64,000 nucleotides of DNA from NCBI GenBank assembly GCA_049289295.1, contig JBATLL010000070.1, positions 1 to 64,000 of the forward strand. Direction: 5' to 3'. A program made the position numbers and the translations under genes. The notes beneath the pieces were generated by a model. The model had not been told where the DNA came from and made no database searches. It saw only the letters and a list, made by a program, of their open reading frames with translations. How positions within the stretch are numbered: position 1 is the stretch's first letter; the number at the start of each line of letters is the position of its first letter. Below, piece after piece: positions 8,284-16,548 of the stretch. The DNA is from BOKV01 sp049289295. GTDB lineage: Bacteria; Pseudomonadota; Alphaproteobacteria; Rhizobiales; Rhizobiaceae.

Positions 8284-9754
8284 TCTGAATATTGTCAGGT
8301 GAAGGCGGAGGCGGCCCCTGGCGGGCCGTTTCCTTTTTTGCGGGAACTGCAAAGGACAGGAACCGCAACATGGCCAAAAGGCCCAGGCAAACCGGGATGA
8401 GGCTGAGAAGGAAGATCCTGTTGGCGGCGGTCTCGACAGTGGAGATGTCGCCTGCTTCGGCAAAGCCGCTGGAATTGGCGATGATCCCCGTGAACGCGGC
8501 ACCCAGTGCATAGCCGAAGCGTTGCAGTGTCGGAATGGCAGAAGCAATGCGCTCTCGCTCGCCGGGTCCAGCAAGCCGGTCCGCGCGCTTGATCAGGAAA
8601 GTCCAGGCCACGCCAAAGCCGGTACCCTGCACGAATGCGCTTAGTGCGATGAAAGGGATCGGACCGGATACCATCGCGAAATAGAGGATCGCCAAACTCA
8701 GCGCGACGCTGGTGAAACCGAACATGATTGCCCGGTCCTGCCATTTGCCTTCCAGCGAGGCGACACCCACCGCACCCAGCGACCAGCCGACCGATTCCAG
8801 CAGAAGCACGATACCGACAGCCGATGCCGACATTCCATGGAAGCGGGTCATGAAGATCGGTCCATAGGTGATCAGGCCCATCGTGCTGATGGACATGAAC
8901 ACCACCATCATCATCATGGCCCCCTGGGGCTGGTAGATGTTCAGTGGCCTGGCCGGAAGGATCCGGTTGTTGCCGCTGCTGCCATCCAGAAACACGAAAA
9001 GACCAAGCAGCGCAAAACCAGCTGCTGCCAGTGTCGCCTGTTCAATAGCTATCTGCCTGGTGCCCGAGGCTGCGACCAGGACAATGCCAGCCCCCAGTAT
9101 CAAGATACGCAGTGCCAGGCGCACCCCGCCCCTTGCATCAACGCCAGCCACTGACGCGGCTTCGCGCTCGAAGTAGCGCATCACTACGAGCGCCAGAGCG
9201 AGCGCCTGAATGGCAAAAAGAAAAAAGGCGCCTCGCCATATGCCGAGATCAGCGAACAAGGCACCGATGAGAGGGCCGGAGAAGGCGGATACTCCCCACA
9301 CGACCGATATTAGCGCGAACACCCGCGTAGTCAGCGCTTCGGGAATGAGGCGATGCACGGCGACAAAGGAAACAGCGATCATCGCGCCGCCGCCCAGACC
9401 CTGGATCAGCCGACCCGCCAGCATTTCGAGGATTGATGGGGCGATGCCGCTGATGACGCATCCGGTGAGGTAGATCAGCGCCGCGCATGCCATCGAATTG
9501 CGAATACCGAACCGCAACACCACCAGCGCCGACAGTGCACCAGACACGATCGAGCCTACTTCATACAGGCTGATGAGCCAGGCAACGTAGCGCTCCCCGC
9601 CAATCTCGCCGATCAGCGCCGGCGTGATGGTCGAGACCATCAACTCGTCTGCGGCATGCAGCCACACCCCGAAGGAAAGGAGCACCACTGAAGCGAAGTG
9701 GCCTGACCGGTACAGATCGGACCAGCTCGCCGTTTCACGGTCTTGCTGTTTCAT
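8276..9754 (-). CDS. MFS transporter (DHA2-like)
   Basis: Major facilitator of 492 residues with 12-14 hydrophobic segments. The loop after helix 2 carries FGIRNSMAC and the helix-4/5 region LAGRLIQGLGGGAM, typical of proton-coupled drug:H+ antiporters. Its ATG (9754) overlaps the last four bases of the upstream TetR-type regulator gene, so the two are translationally coupled and probably form a regulator-transporter pair. The substrate is not evident; because the regulator looks like RutR, a pyrimidine or toxic intermediate is plausible. The last 60 bases also contain, on the opposite strand, the terminator hairpin of the convergent nucleotidase gene. Confidence 0.88.
   Translation of the reverse strand: MKQQDRETASWSDLYRSGHFASVVLLSFGVWLHAADELMVSTITPALIGEIGGERYVAWLISLYEVGSIVSGALSALVVLRFGIRNSMACAALIYLTGCVISGIAPSILEMLAGRLIQGLGGGAMIAVSFVAVHRLIPEALTTRVFALISVVWGVSAFSGPLIGALFADLGIWRGAFFLFAIQALALALVVMRYFEREAASVAGVDARGGVRLALRILILGAGIVLVAASGTRQIAIEQATLAAAGFALLGLFVFLDGSSGNNRILPARPLNIYQPQGAMMMMVVFMSISTMGLITYGPIFMTRFHGMSASAVGIVLLLESVGWSLGAVGVASLEGKWQDRAIMFGFTSVALSLAILYFAMVSGPIPFIALSAFVQGTGFGVAWTFLIKRADRLAGPGERERIASAIPTLQRFGYALGAAFTGIIANSSGFAEAGDISTVETAANRIFLLSLIPVCLGLLAMLRFLSFAVPAKKETARQGPPPPSPDNIQIT
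8312..8339 (+). terminator. rho-independent terminator of the 5'-nucleotidase gene, inside the MFS coding end
   Basis: A 6-bp GC-only stem (CGGCCC / GGGCCG) with a 5-base loop is followed by TTTCCTTTTTTG. It sits 29 bases past the nucleotidase stop on the plus strand and therefore within the 3' codons of the convergent MFS gene. The stem and T-run are seen directly. Confidence 0.8.
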
Positions 9755-10425
9755 GGGGCAGGCTTGTCGGGGCGGCGCACTTTCAGGCCGTCCAGATAGA
9801 GCATTTCGAGGAAACGCGCAGCATCATCGAAACGCCCTTCGCCAGACTGCTTTTCACCAAGCACCGAGCGGACCTGAACATCGAAATCTGCATAATGCTG
9901 CGTTGTGGCCCAGATCGAGAATAGCAGGTGATAGGGATCGCAATCCGCCATCTTGCCTTGCTTGATCCAGGCCCTGATGACCTCCACCTTCTGGTCAACA
10001 AGCTCGCGCAGCTCATTGTTGAGTACATCTTCGACTCTGGGCGCACCTTGCAGTATCTCATTGGCGAACAGGCGGCTTTCGCGCGGGAAATCCCGCGCCA
10101 TCTCAAGTTTGCGGCGAATGTAGCCGCAAATTTCCGAAAGCGGATTGCCCTCGGGATTCAACGCGCGCAACGGGTCGAGCCACTTGTCGAGGAGCCGCTC
10201 AATGAGCAGCAGGTGGATCGCCTCCTTGGTCGGAAAATAGTAAAGCAGGTTCGGCTTCGACATGCCCGCCGCTTCCGCGATCTGGTCGATCGTCGCGCCG
10301 CGAAAACCAAGCGTTGAGAAAACCTCGAGGGCCGCTTCAAGGATGCGATCTTCGTTTTCTGCCTGGATGCGCGTTCTGCGCCGGGTGCCTGATGCCCTGG
10401 CTTTCAATGTCGTCTCTCCCGTCAT
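9751..10425 (-). CDS. rutR: TetR-family regulator, RutR-like (pyrimidine regulon)
   Basis: A 224-residue one-component regulator. The N-terminal HTH (residues about 20-70, TIDQIAEAAGMSKPNLLYYF) is followed by a RutR/YcdC-type ligand domain: KLEMARDFPRESRLFANEIL and IRAWIKQGKMADCDP line up with E. coli RutR, which senses uracil/thymine. It is divergent from the pyrimidine operon and a palindrome of RutR type lies in between. Start is uncertain: ATG 10425 has only a weak ribosome site, whereas an in-frame TTG six codons downstream has GGAGAG at good spacing. The 3' end overlaps the MFS gene. Family assignment is firm; ligand specificity is inferred from context. Confidence 0.85.
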   Translation of the reverse strand: MTGETTLKARASGTRRRTRIQAENEDRILEAALEVFSTLGFRGATIDQIAEAAGMSKPNLLYYFPTKEAIHLLLIERLLDKWLDPLRALNPEGNPLSEICGYIRRKLEMARDFPRESRLFANEILQGAPRVEDVLNNELRELVDQKVEVIRAWIKQGKMADCDPYHLLFSIWATTQHYADFDVQVRSVLGEKQSGEGRFDDAARFLEMLYLDGLKVRRPDKPAP

Positions 10426-10527
10426 GGAGACCCGTCACGGTCCTTGCCAATATTGCCCTTTAATGGGCACACTGACCATGCCAATGGTGCGAGATTCTGC
10501 TTGTGCCGTAAATGCAAAGCTGTATTC

Positions 10528-10543
10528 TTTACCAATCGGTAAA
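10528..10543. promoter_or_regulatory. RutR-type operator between regulator and pyrimidine operon
   Basis: The sequence TTTACCAATCGGTAAA has perfect 6-bp arms (TTTACC/GGTAAA) around a 4-base centre. It lies 103 bases upstream of the regulator start on one side and 123 bases upstream of the aminotransferase start on the other, so it can act on both directions. It matches the preT-upstream site at 13 of 16 core positions or better. Binding is inferred. Confidence 0.75.
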
Positions 10544-10665
10544 ATATTTGCCATTTCGCGCCAGTTGCTAATGGCAGAAGCGGCCAGTCCGATATGGAAG
10601 GGCCGAAGGGAGAGGGGATGTTCCGCGGGCCTGATTCGCCTTGCGGACAAGATTTCAGGTGCTTC

Positions 10666-11994
10666 ATGTCCAATCGACTTACCGCTACACCAAATGATCT
10701 CAGGGCATTCTGGATGCCCTTCACGGCCAACCGGCAGTTCAAGCAATCCCCGCGCATGTTCGTTTCCGCCATGGACATGCATTACACGACCGCCGAAGGG
10801 CGCACAGTGCTGGACGCCACGGCCGGACTGTGGTGCGTGAACGCTGGCCATTGTCGCCCACTCATCACCGAAGCCATTCAGAAGCAGGCAGCAGAGCTCG
10901 ATTATGCGCCAGCTTTCCAGATGGGCCATCCGAAGGCTTTCGAGCTTGCCAGCCGCCTTGTCGATCTTTCGCCCGATGGCATGGACCATGTGATGTTCAC
11001 CAATTCCGGCTCGGAATCGGTTGAAACGGCGCTCAAGACAGCGATTGCCTATCACCGCGTAAAGGGCGATGGCAGTCGCTTCCGCCTGATCGGTCGGGAG
11101 CGCGGTTATCATGGCGTGAATTTCGGCGGCATTTCAGTGGGCGGCATCGTTTCCAACCGCAAGATGTTCGGCACGCTGCTGACAGGGGTTGATCACCTTC
11201 CACACACCCACCAGCCGTCGCGCAATGCCTTCACGCGTGGCGAGCCCGAGCATGGCGTGGAACTGGCCGATGAACTTGAGCGCATCTGCACCCTGCACGA
11301 TCCCTCGACAATCGCGGCGGTGATCGTCGAGCCGGTGGCAGGATCAACCGGTGTTCTCATTCCACCAAAGGGCTATCTCAAGCGCCTGCGCGAGATTTGC
11401 GACAAGCATGGCATCCTTCTGATCTTCGACGAGGTCATTACCGGCTATGGCCGCATGGGCACTAACTTCGCTGCCGAATATTATGACGTGAAGCCGGATA
11501 TCATCACCACCGCCAAGGGGCTGACCAATGGCGTCATCCCGATGGGCGCGGTTTTCGTGCGCAACGAAATCCATGATGCCTTCATGCAGGGACCCGAACA
11601 CATGATCGAGTTCTTTCATGGCTACACCTATTCCGGCAACCCGATCGCGTCAGCTGCAGGTATTGCCACCCTCGACACCTACAGGGATGAAGGTCTGTTC
11701 GAGCGGGCAAGCGAACTGGCACCTTACTGGGAAGACGCGCTGCACACGCTGAAGGATGCGCGCCATGTCATCGATATCCGCAATATCGGCATGATTGGCG
11801 CAATCGAACTCCAGCCCATCGCCGGGGCGCCAACCAAACGGGCCTTCTCGGCCTTTGTCCGCGCCTATGAGAAGGGCGTACTCATCCGCACCACGGGCGA
11901 TATCATCGCCTTGTCTCCGCCGCTCATCGTACGCAGAGAGCATATCGACGAAATTGCCGATACGATCCGCGCGGTTCTCGAAGAGGTGGCCTGA
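10666..11994 (+). CDS. class III omega-aminotransferase (beta-alanine--pyruvate type)
   Basis: PLP enzyme of 442 residues expected to transaminate beta-alanine (from uracil) and beta-aminoisobutyrate (from thymine) to the semialdehydes, the exit step of reductive pyrimidine degradation. Class III features are FTNSGSESVETALKTA, the PLP-aspartate segment LLIFDEVITGYGRMG and the Schiff-base lysine in TTAKGLTNGVIP. ATG 10666 begins MSNRLTATPNDLRAFW, the usual N-terminus of this subgroup; an upstream frame extension to 10594 is unlike the family. It is the first gene of the long plus-strand operon and is followed after 3 bases by the cupin gene. Substrate is inferred from neighbours, since the family is promiscuous. 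Confidence 0.9.
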   Translation: MSNRLTATPNDLRAFWMPFTANRQFKQSPRMFVSAMDMHYTTAEGRTVLDATAGLWCVNAGHCRPLITEAIQKQAAELDYAPAFQMGHPKAFELASRLVDLSPDGMDHVMFTNSGSESVETALKTAIAYHRVKGDGSRFRLIGRERGYHGVNFGGISVGGIVSNRKMFGTLLTGVDHLPHTHQPSRNAFTRGEPEHGVELADELERICTLHDPSTIAAVIVEPVAGSTGVLIPPKGYLKRLREICDKHGILLIFDEVITGYGRMGTNFAAEYYDVKPDIITTAKGLTNGVIPMGAVFVRNEIHDAFMQGPEHMIEFFHGYTYSGNPIASAAGIATLDTYRDEGLFERASELAPYWEDALHTLKDARHVIDIRNIGMIGAIELQPIAGAPTKRAFSAFVRAYEKGVLIRTTGDIIALSPPLIVRREHIDEIADTIRAVLEEVA

Positions 11995-11997
11995 TCG

Positions 11998-12285
11998 ATG
12001 TCTCGCCCGACGGCTTCCCACACGGTACTCGTTGACGATGAACGCGTCAGGGTAACCCGTTGGGATTTCGCGCCTGGAGCACAGACGGGCTGGCATCGCC
12101 ACGGTCATGACTATGTCGTCACCACGCTCACGCCATGTTCCTTTCTGCTCGAGGAGCCGGGTGGAGGCGAGCGGCGTGTGGATATGACCGCAGGCGCTGC
12201 CTATCGGCGTGACGAGGGCGTTGAGCACAATGTCATCAATGGCGGCAGCCAACCCATGTCCTTTGTCGAAGTAGAGATGAAATAG
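11998..12285 (+). CDS. small cupin-domain protein
   Basis: A single-domain cupin of 95 residues. The first cupin motif is visible as GAQTGWHRHGHDYVVTTL (metal-binding H-x-H) and the second as YRRDEGVEHNVIN. It starts 3 bases after the aminotransferase stop and ends 14 bases before the amidohydrolase gene, so it is embedded in the pyrimidine operon. Possible roles are a small isomerase, a metal-dependent hydrolase or a regulator of flux; sequence does not decide. Similar stand-alone cupins occur beside pyrimidine genes in related bacteria, to my recollection, without an assigned reaction. Confidence 0.8.
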   Translation: MSRPTASHTVLVDDERVRVTRWDFAPGAQTGWHRHGHDYVVTTLTPCSFLLEEPGGGERRVDMTAGAAYRRDEGVEHNVINGGSQPMSFVEVEMK

Positions 12286-12299
12286 CAGGAGTCCGAGCC

Positions 12300-13550
12300 A
12301 TGGCAGCACCCGGCGAAAACATGAAGATCAACGGCGATCGCCTTTGGGAAACGATCCATGAAATGGCGGAGATCGGCCCTGGAATTGCTGGCGGGTCAAA
12401 CCGGCAGACAGTCACCGACGAGGATGGCGAGGGTCGCCGACTGTTCCAGAAATGGTGCGAGGATGCCGGCCTGACGATGGGCGTGGATGCCATGGGAACC
12501 ATGTTCATGCGCCGCGAGGGCACAGACCCGAAAGCGCTGCCTGTGTATGTGGGAAGCCATCTCGACACACAGCCGACCGGCGGTCGCTATGATGGCGTAC
12601 TGGGCGTACTCGCGGGGCTGGAACTTATCCGCACGCTCAACGATCTCAACATCCGCACCAGACATCCCATTGTCGTCACCAACTGGACGAACGAGGAAGG
12701 AACCCGCTTCGCCCCGGCCATGATGGCTTCGGGTGTCTTCGCTGGCATCTTCACCAAGGAATGGGCTTACGAGAAGACCGATGCGAAGGGCAAGAAGTTC
12801 GGCGACGAACTCAAGCGCATTGGCTGGATGGGAGACGAGGAAGTTGGCACCCGCAAGATGAAGGCGTTCTTCGAACTGCACATCGAGCAGGGGCCGATAC
12901 TGGAAGCGGAAGGCAAGGATATCGGGGTCGTTACCCACGGCCAGGGCTTGCGCTGGATCGAATGCACCATAACCGGCAAGGAAAGCCATACCGGTTCGAC
13001 ACCGATGAGGATGCGCAAGAACGCAGGCCGCGGCCTCGCGCAGGTCACCGAGCTTGTACACGAAATCGCCATGAAGCATCAGCCCAATGCGGTTGGCGCC
13101 ATCGGGCATGTCGATGTCTATCCAAATTCCCGCAACATCATTCCGGGCAAGGTGGTTTTCACCGTCGACTTCCGTTCGCACATTCTCGACACGATCAATG
13201 CCATGCTTGCCGAGTTCAACGAACGCGCGCCGAAACTGTGCGAATGGCTTGGCGTCTCGTTTGAAAGCACCATCGTCGGCCAGTTCGACCCGCCGGAATT
13301 CGATCATGGCTGCGTCAAGGCGATCCGCGATGCGGCAGAGCGCCTGGGCTATTCCCACATGAACATTGTGTCGGGCGCTGGTCATGATGCATGCTGGGTC
13401 AATCGCGTTGCACCTACCGCCATGGTAATGTGCCCTTGCGTGGACGGCCTGTCGCATAACGAAGCAGAAGAAATCTCGAAGGAATGGGCTGCCAGGGGAT
13501 GCGATGTGCTTTTCCATGCGGTGGTCGAAACGGCGGAAATCGTTGAATAG
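12300..13550 (+). CDS. Zn-dependent amidohydrolase (beta-ureidopropionase / N-carbamoyl amino acid hydrolase, M20 family)
   Basis: Cytosolic 416-residue M20-type hydrolase expected to cleave N-carbamoyl-beta-alanine to beta-alanine, CO2 and ammonia, the third step of the reductive pathway. Metal ligands are visible in YVGSHLDTQPTGGRYDG (His, Asp), TNEEGTRF (Glu), ELHIEQGP (His) and GLSHNEAEE (His). The dimerisation-domain region RNIIPGKVVFTVDFRS is also typical. AGGAG lies 8 bases before ATG 12300; an internal ATG 21 bases later is less well placed. The family also includes allantoate and hydantoinase-linked enzymes; the adjacent dihydropyrimidinase gene supports the ureidopropionase reading. 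Confidence 0.9.
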   Translation: MAAPGENMKINGDRLWETIHEMAEIGPGIAGGSNRQTVTDEDGEGRRLFQKWCEDAGLTMGVDAMGTMFMRREGTDPKALPVYVGSHLDTQPTGGRYDGVLGVLAGLELIRTLNDLNIRTRHPIVVTNWTNEEGTRFAPAMMASGVFAGIFTKEWAYEKTDAKGKKFGDELKRIGWMGDEEVGTRKMKAFFELHIEQGPILEAEGKDIGVVTHGQGLRWIECTITGKESHTGSTPMRMRKNAGRGLAQVTELVHEIAMKHQPNAVGAIGHVDVYPNSRNIIPGKVVFTVDFRSHILDTINAMLAEFNERAPKLCEWLGVSFESTIVGQFDPPEFDHGCVKAIRDAAERLGYSHMNIVSGAGHDACWVNRVAPTAMVMCPCVDGLSHNEAEEISKEWAARGCDVLFHAVVETAEIVE

Positions 13551-13560
13551 GGAGTGAGTC

Positions 13561-15012
13561 ATGTCGAAGGTGATCAAGAACGGAACCATTGTGACAGCAG
13601 ACCGCACATGGAAGGCGGATGTGCTCGTCAAGCACGACAAGATCGTCGCCATCGGCCATGATCTGCACGGGGATCACGAACTTGACGCGACGGGCTGTTA
13701 TGTAATGCCGGGCGGCATCGACCCGCACACCCATCTTGAAATGCCGTTCATGGGCACATATTCCGCCGACGATTTCGAAAGCGGCACACGCGCCGCGCTA
13801 TCGGGTGGCACCACGATGGTTGTCGATTTCTGCCTTCCCTCGCCGGGCCAGTCGCTGCTCGAAGCGCTCGACATGTGGTCGAACAAGTCCGGCAAGGCCT
13901 GCTGCGATTACTCCTACCACATGGCGATCACCTGGTGGGGCAAGCAGGTGTTCAAGGAAATGCCCAAGGTCGTGAAGAAGGGCATCACATCGTTCAAGCA
14001 CTTCATGGCCTACAAGGGCGCGCTGATGGTCAATGATGACGAGATGCTCGCCTCTTTCCAGCGCTGCGCGGAACTGGGCGCGCTGCCACTCGTTCACGCA
14101 GAGAATGGCGACGTGGTTGCCTCTCTGCAGCAGAAATTGCTGGCTGAAGGCAACAATGGACCGGAAGCCCACGCCTATTCCCGCCCCCCCGAAGTGGAAG
14201 GAGAGGCGACCAACCGCGCCATCATGATTGCCGACATGGCAGGCGTTCCGCTTTATGTAGTGCATACATCGTGTGAACAGGCGCATGAAGCCATTCGCCG
14301 CGCACGCCAGAAGGGCATGCGGGTCTTCGGCGAGCCACTGGTGCAGCACCTGGTGCTCGATGACAGCGAATATGCCAACAAGGATTGGGACCATGCGGCG
14401 CGTCGTGTGATGAGCCCGCCCTTCCGCAACAAGATGCATCAGGATTCGCTGTGGGCAGGCCTTCAGGCGGGATCGCTGCAGGTCGTTGCGACCGATCACT
14501 GCGCATTCACCACCGACCAGAAACGCTACGGTGTGGGCGACTTCACCAAGATACCAAACGGCACTGGCGGTCTTGAAGACCGCATGCCGGTATTGTGGAC
14601 CCATGGCGTCAACACGGGTCGGCTGACGATGAACGAATTTGTTGCCGTCACCTCGACCAACATCGCCAAGATTCTCAACATGTACCCGCGCAAGGGCGCG
14701 ATCGTGGAGGGAGCCGATGCCGACATTGTCGTGTGGGATCCCGAAAAGACGAAGAAGATTTCCGCGAAAAAGCAGCAGTCGGTCATCGACTACAATGTCT
14801 TTGAAGGCCACAAGCTGAAAGGCTTGCCGCGCTTTGTCCTGACACGCGGGCACCTCGTCGCCAACGACGGCAAGCTGGACGTGCATCCCGGACAGGGCGA
14901 GTTTGTCGCGCGCGAGCCAAACATGGCGGTGAACAAGGCGCTGTCCACGTGGAAGGAACTTGTTTCTCCGCGCAAGGTGGAACGCACGGGAATTCCGGCA
15001 AGCGGCGTGTAA
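13561..15012 (+). CDS. hydA: dihydropyrimidinase (hydantoinase)
   Basis: Amidohydrolase of 483 residues opening dihydrouracil/dihydrothymine to the N-carbamoyl beta-amino acid. Binuclear zinc motifs are present: GGIDPHTHLEMPF, the lysine to be carboxylated in KHFMAYKGALM, HAENGD, VHTSCEQ and the aspartate in VATDHCAF. Length is that of bacterial D-hydantoinases. It starts 10 bases after the amidohydrolase stop, with GGGAG upstream, and ends 4 bases before the SDR start. With preTA and the preceding hydrolase it completes the pathway to the beta-amino acid. Confidence 0.95.
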   Translation: MSKVIKNGTIVTADRTWKADVLVKHDKIVAIGHDLHGDHELDATGCYVMPGGIDPHTHLEMPFMGTYSADDFESGTRAALSGGTTMVVDFCLPSPGQSLLEALDMWSNKSGKACCDYSYHMAITWWGKQVFKEMPKVVKKGITSFKHFMAYKGALMVNDDEMLASFQRCAELGALPLVHAENGDVVASLQQKLLAEGNNGPEAHAYSRPPEVEGEATNRAIMIADMAGVPLYVVHTSCEQAHEAIRRARQKGMRVFGEPLVQHLVLDDSEYANKDWDHAARRVMSPPFRNKMHQDSLWAGLQAGSLQVVATDHCAFTTDQKRYGVGDFTKIPNGTGGLEDRMPVLWTHGVNTGRLTMNEFVAVTSTNIAKILNMYPRKGAIVEGADADIVVWDPEKTKKISAKKQQSVIDYNVFEGHKLKGLPRFVLTRGHLVANDGKLDVHPGQGEFVAREPNMAVNKALSTWKELVSPRKVERTGIPASGV

Positions 15013-15016
15013 GCAT

Positions 15017-15718
15017 TTGAGCAAGGTCGCAGTCATCACAGCTGGCGGTTCAGGCATGGGGGCCGATGCCTCCAGAGCATTGCATGAGGCCGGCTTCGAT
15101 GTCGCTATCCTCTCATCTTCCGGCAAAGGCGAAGCACTTGCCGCGGAATTGGACGGCATCGGGGTTACTGGATCAAACCAGTCGAACGACGATCTGGCGC
15201 GTCTTGTGGACAAGGTCATGGAACGCTGGGGCCGGATCGATGTGCTGGTGAACAGTGCAGGTCATGGTCCACGCGCCCACGTTCTGGAACTCACGGACGA
15301 GGACTGGCATCGCGGGTTGGACGTCTATCTGCTCGGCGCAGTGCGCCCTGCACGGCTGGTTGCGCCGGTCATGGTGGCGCAGGGTGGCGGAGCGATCATC
15401 AACATCTCCACCTTCGCCACCTTCGAACCCGATCCCGTCTTTCCTACATCCGGCGTCTTCAGGGCGGGCCTGGCTTCATTCACCAAACTGTTTGCCGACA
15501 AGTATGCGCCAGACAATGTTCGCATGAACAATATCCTGCCCGGGTTCATCGACAGCCTGCCCGAAAAGGAAGAGTTCCGTACGCGTATCCCGTTGGGGCG
15601 CTACGGCAGTTCCAGGAATGAAATCGCAGCCACCATCGCCTTCCTCGCTTCGCCTGGCGCGGGCTACATCACAGGCCAGAATATCCGTGTCGATGGAGGC
15701 ATTACGCGCTCGGTATGA
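15017..15718 (+). CDS. SDR-family protein with degenerate catalytic motif
   Basis: A Rossmann-fold short-chain dehydrogenase/reductase homologue of 233 residues. The cofactor loop TAGGSGMGA (residues 8-16), the NSAG motif (79-82) and the C-terminal YITGQNIRVDGG are intact, but where the family has Y-x-x-x-K this protein reads S145-GVF-R149 (in PTSGVFRAGLASF), so tyrosine and lysine are both gone. I chose a TTG start at 15017 because the protein then begins LSKVAVITAGGSG, the normal family start; the ATG at 14960 would lie inside hydA and add unrelated residues. The last four bases overlap the ABC ATPase gene. It may bind NAD(P) without standard catalysis or use another mechanism. Confidence 0.85.
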   Translation: MSKVAVITAGGSGMGADASRALHEAGFDVAILSSSGKGEALAAELDGIGVTGSNQSNDDLARLVDKVMERWGRIDVLVNSAGHGPRAHVLELTDEDWHRGLDVYLLGAVRPARLVAPVMVAQGGGAIINISTFATFEPDPVFPTSGVFRAGLASFTKLFADKYAPDNVRMNNILPGFIDSLPEKEEFRTRIPLGRYGSSRNEIAATIAFLASPGAGYITGQNIRVDGGITRSV

Positions 15719-16491
15719 CTGTTATCTCCGCAAGCAATCTTTCCCTCACCTATGAGACCAATGACGGGCCCGTGCATGCCCTGTCGAATGTCGATCTCGA
15801 TATCGGAAAAGGCGAGTTCGTCTCATTCATCGGCCCTTCGGGCTGCGGCAAGACAACCTTCCTGCGGGTCATTGCCGATCTGGAAAAACCGACCGGCGGG
15901 AGCATCACCGTCAATGGAATGACGCCCCAGGAAGCACGCCAGAAGCGCGCTTACGGCTATGTGTTCCAGGCAGCGGCACTTTTCCCCTGGCGCACGATCG
16001 AGAAGAACGTCGCCATGCCGCTGGAGATCATGGGCTATACGCGTGCGCAAAAAGCCGAGCGCGTTGCAAGGACAATGGAACTCGTCAACCTGTCCGGCTT
16101 CGAAAAGAAATATCCCTGGCAACTGTCGGGCGGCATGCAGCAGCGCGCGTCCATTGCCCGCGCGCTGGCCTTTGATGCCGATCTGCTGTTGATGGACGAA
16201 CCCTTTGGTGCGCTCGACGAAATCGTGCGCGACCATCTCAACGAACAGTTGCTTGAATTGTGGAAGCGAACCAGCAAGACGATCTGCTTCGTAACCCATT
16301 CGATACCCGAAGCGGTTTACCTCTCGACCAAGATCGTCGTCATGAGTCCACGTCCCGGCCGTGTCACCGACGTGATTGAATCGACACTGCCTGAAAAAAG
16401 ACCGCTGGAAATCCGCGAGTCGCCGGAATTCCTGAAAATCGCTCATCGTGTCCGCGAAGGGTTGAGGGCGGGACACAGCTATGATGAATGA
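15715..16491 (+). CDS. ABC transporter ATP-binding protein, NitT/TauT type
   Basis: Cytosolic ATPase of 258 residues energising the importer encoded by the next three genes. Walker A is GPSGCGKTTF, the Q-loop lies in YVFQAAALFPW, the signature is LSGGMQQR and Walker B is LLLMDEPFGALDE; CFVTHSIPEAVYL holds the switch histidine. Closest in style to SsuB/TauB/ThiZ-type subunits. It overlaps the SDR stop by four bases and the first permease follows after 57 bases. The operon context points to a pyrimidine substrate. Confidence 0.93.
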   Translation: MTVISASNLSLTYETNDGPVHALSNVDLDIGKGEFVSFIGPSGCGKTTFLRVIADLEKPTGGSITVNGMTPQEARQKRAYGYVFQAAALFPWRTIEKNVAMPLEIMGYTRAQKAERVARTMELVNLSGFEKKYPWQLSGGMQQRASIARALAFDADLLLMDEPFGALDEIVRDHLNEQLLELWKRTSKTICFVTHSIPEAVYLSTKIVVMSPRPGRVTDVIESTLPEKRPLEIRESPEFLKIAHRVREGLRAGHSYDE

Positions 16492-16548
16492 TCACCAGAT
16501 CCATCGCCGTGCTGGCTGTTGCGCCAAGCCCCGCAGGTCGGAGGGATA

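Noticed and set aside
13798..15219. Long open frame (473 codons) on the minus strand opposite dihydropyrimidinase
   Set aside because: It is the antisense shadow of a well-supported gene in GC-rich DNA. It has no ribosome site, no recognisable domain, and a His/Arg/Leu-rich composition. Similar shadows opposite the flavin monooxygenase (30075-31493), the amidohydrolase (12396-13652) and hmgA (26915-27967) were dropped for the same reason.
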